DNA of 64,000 nucleotides from Gerris lacustris (taxonomy: Eukaryota > Arthropoda > Insecta > Hemiptera > Gerridae): assembly GCA_951217055.1 (NCBI GenBank), contig OX578284.1:41815467-41879466 (forward strand), given 5' to 3'. Positions within the stretch are counted from its first letter, which is position 1, and every line of letters starts with the position of its first letter. Positions 24,090 through 37,302 of this stretch are shown one piece after another. The translations under genes were made by a program, and so were the position numbers. Under the pieces are notes generated by a model. It had not been told where the DNA came from. It saw only the letters and a program-made list of their open reading frames with translations, and made no database searches.

Positions 24090-24560
24090 TTTCTGAGGTC
24101 AATAGTTCCACGACCCATTGCCAATCCCAACTGTATTTCTACCCCCTTTTAAACCATTTACCCCAAAACAGACACCCAGTTTGTGGAGCGGGGGGAGGAA
24201 ACCTACTACTAGGAGAGAGAGTTTGGAGGGGAATGTAATTAATATTAAATTAATAAAGCTCTACCCTGAGTAGGAAAGGGGGGGACCCTCTGGAAGCTAC
24301 CGGGTTGGAAGGGGGAAGTGGAGGAGGACTCTGACGCTGCTACACTAATGATAATTAGAAAATTACAGGCCCCGGACCGGAGGGGGTGATGGGAGGGGGA
24401 CAGAACTAGGAGGCAGGCAGGCTAATTATAATAATGATCGGTAATGAGGCCGAGACGATGAGAATCCAGCCAGCTACCATCTACCGCCACTCATTAGTCT
24501 AATGCAGTCCAACCCTCTCAGACCTCATTTACTAATAAGAGAATTATTGGATTTTTACCT
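24090..24560. promoter_or_regulatory. GC-richer noncoding island with dense TAAT motifs
   Basis: One of the clearest islands. G/C-rich, complex DNA is interleaved with homeodomain cores: TAATTA near 24236, TAATGATAATTAG at 24346-24358, TAATTA at 24423-24428 and TCATTAG at 24491-24497. GC-rich blocks such as GGCCCCGGACCGG (24369-24381) lie between them. No coding frame. Candidate developmental enhancer; inferred. Confidence 0.45.
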
Positions 24561-24591
24561 ACCTACACACTAATACATACTCACACACACA

Positions 24592-24594
<3 letters not shown>

Positions 24595-24667
<73 letters not shown>
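24595..24667. repeat. (TA)n microsatellite
   Basis: Pure TA dinucleotide, preceded by a short (CA)n stretch. Confidence 0.97.
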
Positions 24668-24675
<8 letters not shown>

Positions 24676-27288
24676 TACATATACACCAATTTAACTAATG
24701 TTAACTAAATCTTTAAGTAAGGTTGACACTCGATAAATTATTTCAATTTTTTAAAGAGGGATTATTTTTAAATGCAGTTAGTATGCTTTTAACTTAAATA
24801 AGAAAGTTTTATGAACGACTAATTATTAAGAAGTAAGAAGGTTCGTTAACATCGTTTCCTCATCCGATACTTAAATAGTAATAAGATGTAAAAAATGTTA
24901 AAATTCTAGAAGAAGTTTTTCCTGAGAGGAATTACAACGAGATGCAGGCATTATATCTTTACACTAAAGTAAACTAGTGACGAGGACATTTATGTTTTAG
25001 ATTTTATATTTATTTACGAATAAATTTTATCACATGTATATTATTTATTAAACACATACCTTGTAGACGCTTATTAAAATAAAATAGAACAAGATAAAGA
25101 TAATGAAAAAAGTTCATGAGGAAAAAAATCCGGCCCGGAGGACCAACAATTATGTTAAATGGCCTGGGAAACACCAGAATGCAAAAAGCGCGCGAATAAG
25201 CATCTCTTTTTTTCTAGCGAGAAGTTGAAAATCCTCCTAAAATGAGGGAAAAAAGACCCGCGAATTAACCTCAAACTCACGGGCTGTCACCACACACACC
25301 TCGTGTTTAGAAATGAGCGTACAGGATGAGGGGGGGGGGGGGGTGTGGAGTGGTTTTAATGAGTCGCTTTTAATTTTAAATAATCTACTCCCTCTTTCAT
25401 TTCACCACTACTTAAATAATACTTTTGTTAAAATGAAGTGTGTGTTGTGGTATTTTGAGTGCTTTAGTGCAAGTGTATTTTTGGAGTTAAAAATGTTTAG
25501 TAGGGGGTCCGGAAATTGTAGAGGGGCTCATTGTCGACTCTTCTTCACTACTGCATTTAAACACTCCCCCCCCCCCCCCCCTAAACAATTATTACTGCTC
25601 TCAATGCATCCCTACTCTCGCTACCCCTCCACAAAATTAACAAAATTTAACCTCGTAAATATACGTCCCCCCCTTCTCTCTAACATAATTCACACACTTT
25701 GTATTAGTATGTGTGCCTATATAACTGTGAGAAAACAAGTGGTTTTAAATCGAAAACAAATTTAGTATTATAACACGTACTTTTAACTAACCTCTGACCC
25801 CCCTAAAAGTATTTAGCGTTCTATATTTCAAAAAGAGGGGTGGAATCAAATATAACAGTTAAAATTAACTTATAAATCAATCAAATAATTTATTTTTTTA
25901 GATAGAATATACCCGTGTATGAAAAATTTCAAAATATCAGTCGTTCAGGAAATTAGTTTATGTATTAAGATATAATATTAGTCTGCCCCCAATAAATATA
26001 GCACGCAAGAAGAAAGTAATAAGTAAGAAAATATATTTTACACTTACAGTGTTAGTATTAAAATTTAGTCTATACAAAGTATCAGTATTAGGATATAAGA
26101 ATAGAATAACACTAAGAAATTTCTAAAGTACATATACTTGCAAACTAACACAACGATAATGTAGAACTTTTAATACTTACAGTGGCGTAAAGTACTTGAT
26201 TCTAATACAAGCACACGAACCAAACGCAAAATCCCTCAGACCCAATTTATATGTAAATATTCTCCGACCCCTCCCCCTTCTTCTGATCAGAGCAGAACCC
26301 TATAGAGGCCAGAAATTACCACGGACTTCATTACCCCCCTCCTTCCCTACATAAAATTAACACAAAATCTCCCCTTCCTTTACTAGCTGACTTACACTAC
26401 CCCCCTCCCCCTCCTCCCTCTCTCTCTCGTACTTTGCGTGATTTACTTACAATCGTTTGGACTTAACTTTTGTATTATAATAAAGTCTAAAAGGAAAATG
26501 AGAAAATTTTCAACAGAATATCAAGGTAGGGGGAAAAGTGCGAAAGAAGAAAATTATGATAAAAGAAAAAAAAAAAATCATCATTACATGAATTAAACAA
26601 TGGGGAGAGAAAAAAACCTCACTCCATAACCTATTTATACCATATTTTCTTCCCCCTAACCATATTTCCTTTCGTCACATTGTATAAAATGCTAATTGAG
26701 AATAAAAATGAGTGGGGGAGAGAGAAAGAAAGAAAAAACGTGTTAATTTTCCAATTTTTCAAAAAATAAATTAAATAATATCTTTAAGTACAAAAAATAT
26801 ATTAATTAATAGGTCGATGAGACAAGAAAGAAGCAATATGTCAAATTCAAGAGGAAAGAACACATCATTTTAATAGTAAGAATTCATAAATTTAAGGAGA
26901 AAAGTCACTCAAGAATGAAATCAAAAAAGTAAGTAAGCGCCACGAAAACTGGTGACGAAAAAGGTGTAAACTGTTTTCAACCTCCATGGCTTATTAGCGC
27001 TAAACAATGCATGGGTTCATGAACAAAAATCTGCCAATTTAAGAGACACATAGCTTCTTTCCATCCTATTATTGAGCGAATGGTTATATCATTATAAAAA
27101 GTATAGTTTAATAGATTCCAAAATATTAATGTGACTAACCAGAACGTAAGGATTAACAAAATTCCATACAAATAATGCTTCTCCACAGGGATTGAAAGTG
27201 CTGATATTGATACCGGTCTCGATTTCCAGCGGGATCACACTTTTTTTATATAAACGAGTGTATACAAAAAAAAATACGTGTGGTGTCG
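24668..27288. other. Spacer with poly(G), poly(C) and pyrimidine tracts
   Basis: A G tract at about 25330-25343 and a C tract at about 25566-25581 lie within a 150-codon frame (25313-25765). That frame is largely low-complexity and I do not call it a gene. A C/T-rich stretch at 26260-26430 is strand-asymmetric. Nothing else is supported. Confidence 0.5.
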
Positions 27289-28030
27289 CGGTACACCCGG
27301 TAGGAACGAAGTTCCTTAAATATAAATTATAAAATCACACTGCTATGTACGTATACATTGCTAACTACTTATACATGGCGAAGTTAGAAATGAGACAAAA
27401 TTAAAAGTAACGAACTGTTTTTACCTGGCAGAGTTAAGGCAAAATTAAATCGAAAATCATTATTTGTATAATTAAAGCAAGCGTCTTACTATAAATATAT
27501 TTACATTGAATATAAGAAAAAAGTTGATCATGATGAGTTTATAGTGAAAGAGTATGTTTGTTAAATAGAGTTTAGATTGAAATAGGACTGTTTTCTACCT
27601 ACCCAGCCAATTAATTTAAAATATATCTCTTCCCTACTCTACAGCTTCTCCTTGAATCAGGGTGAAATTTTACATGATTATATTTTATTTATTTACAAAA
27701 CAAAGTGACATTTTTGACATATATAACAAAAATAATCAAAACAAGTCAAGTAACAGGCTTCCTTAATAACACTTTTTCCCGTCTCTTGAAGCTTACGTTT
27801 ACGCGTGCGTTGCGCGTGAACGCTTGGGCGGATAACGTTTTCCGACAAACTCAGCCTGGTAATTGTTAAAATGAACATGTGTACCAAATTTCATCTAACT
27901 CGGTGATCTTTTACTCAAGTTATCGTCATCTGTAGATTTCGTGACGGATTTTGCGTGACGGTGATTTTGGTCGTTTTTTTCGGATTCACTCCCGGGCTCC
28001 AGAGCGTGCCATAAGGAACTTCGTTCCAAA
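27289..28030 (+). repeat. Dispersed repeat family B, copy 2, bounded by a palindromic motif
   Basis: The motif AGGAACGAAGTTCCTT at 27302-27317 returns as AAGGAACTTCGTTCC at 28013-28027. The sequence between shares family B blocks with 22560-23250, strongest from 27770 to 27925. The end motifs could be the element's termini; no target duplication was identified. Confidence 0.7.
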
Positions 28031-29285
28031 AAGTCTTTAATATAATTTATTTTACAAATATATTATGTAAGAAATATGTATGTACGTTTCCAATAGTCCA
28101 ATTACTATTAAAACCAATAGTTCAATCGTTGTGGATCAATTCCTGTGGAACAACTTTACAAAAATAAATCTGTATATTGATGTTATTGAACTAAGATCCT
28201 CATAATTAGTAATATAAGTGGAATAAATTACAATCATATAAAACCTTGAATATTATTATAATGCTTTTCATCAAAATCTTTTTGTTTTAATATGAGCTTC
28301 TCTTTCAATAAATATGAGTTTATCTCAAATTACTTTAGTTCTGCAATTTGGAAAAAAACTATTTTTTTTTTTTTTTTTAAAGTACTGACATTTAAGGATA
28401 CTTTATAACTTTTTTTCTTTATTGACATTCTTTTTTACTTTGTTTTTTTACTTTAAAACAACGAACCGTATAAAAAAAATAGTTAGTTTTCCTCTATTTA
28501 TAGTCTTTAAGGTGTAATTGAAACGGATAATTATTGGTGTTTTTCTATCACCAATCAATCTTTAGTGGATGTAAAGTAGTTTTTCCTTCTTTTTTCTTGT
28601 TATTCAAAATCAGAGAGTTTAGAAAAGAATAACAATTAAAGGAATTGAAACTAGGTCAAGACAATACTAAAAAAGAAAATTCTACAACAAAAAAAAATAA
28701 AATCAACTATAAAAGCCTGAAATAAATTTTGAAATCGTTTATTGCATGTTTCTTTTATTCTTTGAAGAAAATGGACCTCTTAAAAAGAAAACATACATAG
28801 TTCTACAGACAGAAAAAGTGTAAAAGTAAAAGAGAAAAACTTTTAAACTTTAATTATTTTTAGCATGTCTTTAGGTATTTATTTACTTTAATACTACACA
28901 ATATATTGATAAATACTTAAGTACAAACTTGGGCACTAAACGACGAAAAAACTTAACACCTTAATAGTTTAAAAGAAAACACTAAGAACTTCTACTTTTA
29001 TAGTTTAAAATAACAAATAAGTTTATCTTTCATAAATCAAGTTTTACTTTATCACATTTATATTTTACCGTCAAATGTTCAACAAAAAAGTTTTCCTAAA
29101 GTACAATGTCAAAGACAACTTTATTTTTACATACATACGGAATTTAAATCCAATAATAAGTAATTTAATAAAAATTACTATACATCGTATTAAAAAAGTG
29201 TTCACCAAATGATTTCATTTCCCATCTTCAACTAAATCAGATTTATTCTCATTACATACATATATATATACTCATACATTGGAAA
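28031..29285. other. AT-rich spacer, nothing recognised
   Basis: Low-complexity A/T runs, including a T tract near 28361-28378. Confidence 0.55.
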
Positions 29286-29287
29286 CT

Positions 29288-29700
29288 AGATTCTTCCCGG
29301 GATAACGACTTATATGATTAAATTCGTACTTTAATAGGCAACAAAGTAGATTTTTAAATAAATCGAACTATTCAAAACTATTTTTTGGGAAATCATTTTA
29401 TTTTCAGGGTTTTTGGGAGATAGCGCCTGCAAATTTAAAGCTAAAACTAACTTCTCCTAATAGTAAGATTTTTCTGAATATTCTGTAAAATGACATGAAT
29501 ATAGGTCCACTAAAGTTTAAGCTCAACGTGTCAGCATAGACGACAAAATATAGACTACAGACTTATTTTTATAGACACTAGACACCTAACATATTTTTAA
29601 AACCCACTTCTTTGGACTTAAAGCATCTAAAAATACATATATGCATAAAAATCTATACTTACATCAAATTTTAAGCGGCATCATAATACTTTCTTATTTA
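29288..29700 (+). repeat. Dispersed repeat family A, copy 2
   Basis: The left part ('cgggataacgacttatatg', 'ttcgtactttaa') matches 62168-62215. The right part ('gggagatagcgcc', 'gatttttctgaata', 'tttggactta', 'catcataatactttct') matches 17710-17965 and 62855-63120. This copy therefore shows the uninterrupted element into which the inverted repeat at 62254-62832 seems to have inserted. Confidence 0.8.
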
Positions 29701-29736
29701 TATGCACTACTTATGAGAAAGAAAACAAAAATAAAA

Positions 29737-29905
29737 TGGTACTTCTTTAGATTGTTACTCCCCTATGTTGTTCTAGAATATAAATGACTTTGACTAAATA
29801 AGTAATAAGACAAAGGGATGTTTATGTTTAGTCCAATGACCTTTGGGACGAAGGAATATCACACTTCTATTTTTATAAGGAGAGTAACAATCTAAAGAAG
29901 TGCCA
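29737..29905. mobile_element. MITE, copy 1
   Basis: Terminal inverted repeats share CTTCTTTAGATTGTTACTC: the left is at 29742-29760 and the right is the complement ending in TGCCA at 29905. About 169 bp in all, noncoding. The interior (GACAAAGG...; GGGACGAAGGAATATCACAC) is shared with copy 2. Confidence 0.85.
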
Positions 29906-29952
29906 AAATAATAAACATAAAAAACTATTTGAAAAGTAATTACAGTAAAAAG

Positions 29953-30182
29953 GGTACTTCTTTAGATTGTTACTCCCCTCTAATTTTAAAGAATATACAT
30001 GATTTGACGAAATAACTATTAAGACAAAGGTATCTTTAGTCTAATACACTTTGGGACAAAGGAATATCACACCTCTGTTTTTATATAGGGAGTATCAGTC
30101 TAAAGAACAACATTCCGTACACCTTCATTAGACTGTTACTCCACTCTTTATTTATAAGGGGAGTAACAATCTAAAGAAGTGC
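29953..30182. mobile_element. MITE, copy 2, with an internal third terminal repeat
   Basis: It begins GGTACTTCTTTAG at about 29953 and ends CTAAAGAAGTGCC at 30183, with the same interior as copy 1. Near 30090-30150 an extra pair of diverged terminal-repeat sequences occurs ('agtatcagtctaaag', 'ttagactgttactcc'). This suggests a nested or tandem partial copy. Confidence 0.8.
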
Positions 30183-30439
30183 CAAAATAAGAAATAATAA
30201 TCAGGAGAAAAAATGAAATTAATCGTAACAATTTACTTCTTCCATCGATACATTTTCTCTCTATGCAATACTATTATTAATTACATAATAGTTTACATAA
30301 GATTAATTAAAATGTATGAATATCGCATTAATGTTAATTTGTAAACTAGAAGCAATAATAATAATATATAATCGTTTTATGTACATAAAATGTACATATG
30401 AAAATATTATAAATTAGTGTTAAATAAATATATTTATGC

Positions 30440-30507
<68 letters not shown>
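30440..30507. repeat. (TA)n microsatellite
   Basis: Nearly pure TA; one interruption near 30452. Confidence 0.96.
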
Positions 30508-30508
<1 letters not shown>

Positions 30509-31736
30509 TATGAGCGAATATGATTTTTACAAAAAAAAATTAAAATTGGTTTCATGTTCTAATCCCCACAAAAGGAACAAAAAATTAAATGAAATACTGA
30601 AATTATGCACGAAAAATTGCAACAATAAATATTTTTTTATTACTTAAACAAAAAAACTTAATCACCATAAAAAAATATGAAAAAATGGGGGGATATTTTT
30701 TTTTTTATAATATTACATAGAAGCATGTTTTCTCTTGAAAAAAAAAAATTAAATCATTCCATTTTACAATCTTAGAATATCAGTAACTTGTAATTAACTT
30801 ATACCTAATTATATTTTTTAATTATTTTTAATCATAATCTTGGGTAATTACAAGCCAAAAGTATTACATAATATAAATATATTTAAGCTTTTTCTCTCTC
30901 TACATACACAATACACACACATACAAACATTAGATCTATATTTAAAAAAAGTTTAATAAATTATGTATATATATATATTATATTGCAAATTAGGTATTCG
31001 GTTTGCAATTAATTATAATATTACTGGCATTCTGGCATGAGTGAAATTATTCGGATATAACTTATTAACTAAAGCTTCTGGGTGTGACTCCCCCTTATAC
31101 ACATATATATAAATATATATTTGTGTGTGTGTATTTATAATGCTCACACAAATACATACATTATAATGAACTATGTTTAATAATATACTTTGTACAGCTA
31201 ATGAATATATTGAGTAGGTTGTTATTTTTTTTTTTTTAAGAAAAAAAAAAATATAAAAATAATAATAGAATAAAATTAACTTATACTCAGAATGTTATTC
31301 TGCATTAAAAAAAAATGAAAACAGGTTCTTAAGAAATTTAATTGATTATTTTTTGCTAAGATATTAAAAAAAAATCGATGATTTAAATTTTTGCAAATAA
31401 TTATTATTCTAAAGCAGTTGAGCTGGAGATTTTTTCTTAGTTTGATCATGTGCACACACATATATATATGTGTGTGTGTAATTAGTTTTTTAACAGTGTG
31501 AAGAGGGGAGAGTTTGGGAAATACATTTTGTTGCCTTATAATTATATGTTAGTAATGATATGAATTATAATGTTTCGTTTTTGTTTTCTTAATATAAATA
31601 ATATAACGTCATTACAAGATACGATTTATTATATCTTTTAAGTCGCTTTAAGAATTATAAAATTTTTAAAATAAAGCTAGTTGAGAAACTGAATAAATAA
31701 ACAGGGGAGTGCATTGTTACAAAAAGAAAATTACAA

Positions 31737-31846
<110 letters not shown>

Positions 31847-32699
31847 CATACATAGAGCTTAATTAACTAGTATAACTTTAATGTTATTGAATTTGTAAAA
31901 ATGTAATTATTGTTAATATCTCATTGTTATTTATATTATTTGACTTTAGCGATAAGACAACTTTGAGCAAATGAAATTTTTAAGTGATTTGCTCATGATA
32001 TAAAGGAGATAATCTAGTAAATCCGTACAAAAATTAATATTCGCACAGAAAGAAAAATAATCGCTAAGAAATAAAAATGATTAAAATCCTAAGATAAGAT
32101 TTGCATAAAAAATCGAACGTCTAAGAATTTAAACAAAAAACTTACTTTAATAAATGAAATAAAATTTGGTATAAATATAAATTCTTATGTTTATATATAT
32201 ATATGTATATATAAAAGAAGACTGAAAATGACTATAAAGTATTATAGACATATTTAAAATCTAAGTCCAGACATATTTTATAGCATTTTATTTATTTTAA
32301 TAGCATAGATCCTTTTAATAACGGAATATTTCGTTTTAACTTAAAGATACCATCTTACAGATTCCATTACAACCAGTGATGTAGGGTAGGAGATGGGTCT
32401 TGCATTTATTACTACTTTTTTATGACTATTAATGGCTTTGTTTGTATTACGTTTAATCACCTAAAGCTTCTTATTATAACTATATATAATTACCCACATT
32501 GTTAATTAACAAGAAATGCATATATTATCAACATTAATATTAACGATATATACATATTACAAATAATAAATTAGACATAAAAAATAACGAAGAACTGTTA
32601 AATATACCTATAATACACACATTGTACCAAAGAAAAAAAAGTTGTAGGAACATAAAATTAAGTTTTATGTTCTTACATTGTTATAACAATACTCACACC

Positions 32700-32806
<107 letters not shown>

Positions 32807-33892
32807 AAACACACACACAACTACAGATATTTATTTTCTTAATTTAACTTACCTCTTATATTATATTCCTTCAAACACTAAAAAAAGTTAGACTAATTAT
32901 CAAAAAATTATAACGTTTTGCTAATTATTGTTGATATTTTTACGATTAATCCATTTAAGGTAATCGCATGTTAAGAATTAATGACCATTAAAATTTATTT
33001 GTTTTCATTTATAAATATTTTTTTATTTGTTTCATTACAGTCTGGAACTTAAATAATTTCAAAAAAATGAAGCTACTGTTCACATATTACATTTTTTAAA
33101 TTATATTTTACGGTGTAAAGATTATAATTGGATTCAAACAAGAAATATATAATTATCTATAATAAAAATAATTCATAATTTGCAAAACATTTTCTTGTTA
33201 CTTACTGTCAAAAATGGAGTGATTGCATGGTTGAATTAAATTAACGTAATATATTTTTGGAAAAAAAAAAATAAGATAACTTAACGTTCCACTTCAGTAC
33301 AATATATATATATATTTTTTTTTTGTATTTGTATAATTAAAAATATAATTCTTTTAATAATTATTTTAATTTTATATTCTTCATATAGCTGAAGGTAATC
33401 AAAATATTACGATTACCTTTTTAACTTGGAGATAATTGTGTTTTTATACTTATATTTTTTATTTTATTTTAATTTTTTGTAATAAATAATTTGATTATAA
33501 CAAACATATAATTAAACATAATAAAAATATTTATTAATTTTTAATTTTTAAGTAATTACACTTCATGAATTGTATATTGAAAAGGCAATTTAACTATTTA
33601 TGTAATGAGTATTTATTTTAAATTTATGATATTTTGATCATTTGGATAAATGTATTATTATTTTTTCTTTATTATTATTGATATCTACTAAAGTGGCCAT
33701 AAGACATTCCTTGAGGAAACCCTTTTCAGTAATTTGTAAAGTTCTTTAACAACTCGTGGTACTATCACCTTATTTGAACTTATACAAATCTGAGTAATGT
33801 TTATTTTTTTGTCTGGATCATTACGACATTAGGCCATTTCAGCAGCAGCCACTTTAAACACAATCCAAGTTATAATAACTATTAAAACATAA

Positions 33893-34615
33893 TTCATCTA
33901 TCTGGAATTCGAAGTATTAAAACAAGTTTCGACTTCGGTCGAGAGGAGATTATTACAGGACGTTGGATCAACCACTTTACACGCACTCGAAGTTATCATC
34001 AGTGTAAAATATTACTCCAATAATAAAAAATTAAGGAATTTGGACTTAGTTTTAAGTAAAGAGGTGATTATTACAGGACGTTGGATCAACAACTTTACAC
34101 GCACTCGAAGTTATCATCAGTGTAAAATATTACTCCAATAATAAAAAATTAAGGAGTTTGGACTTAGTTTTAAGTAAAGAGGTGATTATTACAGGACGTT
34201 GGATCAACCACTTTACACACACTCGAAGTTATCATCAGGTAAAATATTACTCCAATATAATAAAAAAATAAGGAGTTTTGACTTTGGTTTAAGTAAAGAG
34301 GTGATTATTACAGGACGTTAGATCAACCACTATACACGCTCTCAAAGTTATCATCAGTGTAAAATATTACTCCAATATAATAAAAAAATAAGGAGTTTTG
34401 ACTTTGGTTTAAGTAAAGAGGTGATTATTACAGGACGTTAGATCAACCACTATACACGCTCTCAAAGTTATCATCAGTGTAAAATATTACTCCAATATAA
34501 TAAAAAAATAAGGAGTTTTGACTTTGGTTTAAGTAAAGAGGTGATTATTACAGGACGTTAGATCAACCACTATACACGCTCTCAAAGTTATCATCAGTGT
34601 AAAAGATAACTCATC
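33893..34615. repeat. Tandem array D, 118-120-bp unit, 6 copies
   Basis: The block 'gattattacaggacgtt' recurs with TTACAGG at 33953, 34071, 34189, 34308, 34428 and 34548. Each unit holds a short hairpin formed by TTTACAC and GTGTAAA around 'gcactcgaagttatcatca'; the arms have decayed in copies 4-6. The last three units are identical over 120 bp, so they were amplified or homogenised recently. Both array ends carry 'tcatctatctgg.attc'. The composition is reminiscent of Penelope-type terminal repeats, but this is unproven. Confidence 0.92.
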
Positions 34616-34870
34616 TATCTGGGATTCAAACAATTATAAAAAATAAAGGATATTGAACTTTGGCTGAAAGCGAGATTTAAGTAGAGTAACAACTTAGTTA
34701 AGCTGATTGCTGATCCTTTAAATTGTTATCAACAACCAAACGAACCGATTAATAAGCAATCGAAAGTGTAAAATATATAGTTTGTACAACTCGATACAAA
34801 TGATGCTACGATAAGAGTATATTATTTATTTATTACAATAACAATATATAAATAGCAATTATAGATAGCC

Positions 34871-34884
34871 AATAAAACTTTACG

Positions 34885-34924
<40 letters not shown>
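34871..34924 (+). repeat. AATAAA followed by a 40-nt poly(A) tract
   Basis: A polyadenylation signal at 34871-34876 precedes an uninterrupted A run at 34885-34924. This arrangement is typical of the 3' end of a retroposed transcript. The source sequence just upstream (34620-34870) shows no recognisable gene. A plain A-tract microsatellite is the alternative. Confidence 0.55.
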
Positions 34925-34925
<1 letters not shown>

Positions 34926-35156
34926 ACCCTAAAAAGACATAAGTTATCATAACATTTTTTACTATCCAGAAATTCATAAAACAGATGTTGGCACCACTTG
35001 GTACAAAAGAAAATAAAAAAATAAAAATACTATGAGACCTAAACCTTGTGAAAATATAGCGATAAGAGAAAAAAAATCAGACGTTTATATATATTTAAAA
35101 CGTTTGTTATAGCCTTTTTTCGATATCGTAAATTTGTTTTTTTTTTGATAATTCAG

Positions 35157-35158
<2 letters not shown>

Positions 35159-35229
<71 letters not shown>
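35159..35229. repeat. (TA)n microsatellite
   Basis: About 71 bp of pure TA. Confidence 0.97.
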
Positions 35230-35231
<2 letters not shown>

Positions 35232-35469
35232 TTGTATAAAGGGTAGTTTATGTATATTATAAGACATTGTGAAGTTGAGGGTGTCGTGCCGACAAGGTAC
35301 TGAAGCATGGCTTTTTGACTCCCCACTAATTATCACTGTCTGTTTTAATAGTCTACTTCCACGCTATTTCTTGTTAAAAAAAAATCAACAACTAAACAAG
35401 AGTACTATACAACCTAGATCGAAACGATTTTATACAACTAATAAAATAGAATGAATGTTGAAAGAGGGG

Positions 35470-35940
35470 AGAAAAGAGGAAGAAATGAGCAATAGGTAAA
35501 AACGCTTTTCGCTTCTAAGCTTACCGAAGGTAACGGAGTATTATGGGAACATTTTATGTCTCGAGTCTATCTGTCGTTCGAGATTTTTTGTGGAAACCAT
35601 GATATCTTGAAATCTATTTATCCGATTTTGATGAAATTTGGATGGTGAGTCATGATTAGCCCAATGTTGGTCCTATATCAATTAAAACTTTCTTCATCCC
35701 CTCTTTTTCCGCATGCGCATAAACATTTCTTTATTAACATCTATATCTTTAAAAGTAGTAATCCTATCTTGGAGAAATTTGGATGGTTTGTCCAAAGTAA
35801 CTCACATATGGTCTCATATTAATTTCAAGCACCTCCGTAACTTTTATATTGCTTATAAATAAGTTTCTAACTCTGGAAATCGAAAAAAGGACGCAAGGAA
35901 GTTATGCGCCACATAGATTGGCAGACTTCTTAGTTAAACA
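35470..35940 (+). repeat. Probable dispersed repeat family C
   Basis: The text 'ttttgatgaaatttggatgg' and a second 'gagaaatttggatggtttg' form an internal duplication (35628 and 35780). This style, with 'gcatgcgcat' and short 'gtccaaagtaactca' blocks, resembles 3' parts of invertebrate non-LTR elements. No second copy was found in the window, so the call rests on style and on the internal repeat. Confidence 0.4.
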
Positions 35941-36302
35941 ATGTTAAATTGAGAATCAAGTTACAGAAGAAGTAAGTTTACAACCTTATAATTAACAATA
36001 TATTTTTTTTCTAAAATAGTAATATTTTAATCAGACAGATAGCTAGTAGGAAGAAAATATAAGTTTTCTACTGCATAAAATGTTATTAATAATAACAAAT
36101 TAAAAGAGTTAACAAGAGTGACACCCTCTCGGGTATCAACACATGCACATCTTAAGAAATCCGGCTCAAAGGAACAAAATGGATTAAACATTATTTTGAA
36201 TTGTGGTTCACTATAACTCTCATAGTAACTCAGTATATTCAATCGAGAAGTTTTGGTACTTTACTCATGGCGAATAGAACTCACAAAAGTAAAGAGTCCT
36301 TT

Positions 36303-36304
<2 letters not shown>

Positions 36305-36379
<75 letters not shown>
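36305..36379. repeat. (TA)n microsatellite
   Basis: About 75 bp of pure TA. Confidence 0.97.
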
Positions 36380-36382
<3 letters not shown>

Positions 36383-36728
36383 TTCAATAATTCTTTTTAT
36401 AAGTATAATTTTTAAATGAAACTTAAACAAAAATCCTATATAAAATCTTTCTTACTTTTCAATTTCTAACCATTTATTTATTTTTATAATTTCTTATAAT
36501 TATTTTTATTACTTTTTTTGTTCATTATTATTCTAAATTCGTTTTAATATGCAATACGTGCTTCAAATTATTCATATTAATTTTACTTCTTTTTGACATT
36601 TATCATTTATTTTATTTTTAAAAAATCATTTAATAACCAGATAATAATATAATCAAAATAATAATTTTTAAAATATTTCCTTTTCTATTTTGCATTTGCA
36701 TTCTAAAACCCTATATCATCAACATTAT

Positions 36729-36854
<126 letters not shown>

Positions 36855-37252
36855 TAAATTAAATATATATGTGTGTGTATACAAAAAGAAGGCGTTTTTT
36901 CATATTATAATTACTAAGTTTGAGAATCAGTAAAAACAAAAACAAAAAAAAAATTAAATTAGAAATAAAAAGCATTTCATATATGTAAAATAAAAATAAA
37001 AGTAAAAACCTGAAAGAGGTCTACTTGAAAGCTTGTTTAGTAAAGGAATCATTAATATTATTACTAATGGTAATTACTAGTTACAAAAGATAGAACCTAT
37101 TCTTTTTTTTTGTACTCGAAACCACCTTCAGGCTAAATTCTTATTTCATTCCACTCTCTGCCTGCGTTTTGTTTATTAAAACTATTCTTATTATTATATA
37201 TATTTATACATATATATTGACTTATTAATCACGATTTTAAACCTTTGAGTTA

Positions 37253-37255
<3 letters not shown>

Positions 37256-37299
<44 letters not shown>
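37256..37299. repeat. (TA)n microsatellite
   Basis: About 44 bp of pure TA. Confidence 0.96.

Positions 37300-37302
<3 letters not shown>

Noticed and set aside
25313..25765. 150-codon plus-strand frame, the longest in the window
   Set aside because: It runs through poly(G) and poly(C) tracts, has low-complexity glycine and proline runs, and shows no domain or splice context.
33893..34615. Hammerhead ribozyme in array D
   Set aside because: The minus strand contains CTGATGA, but the required GAAA and three-stem arrangement could not be found.
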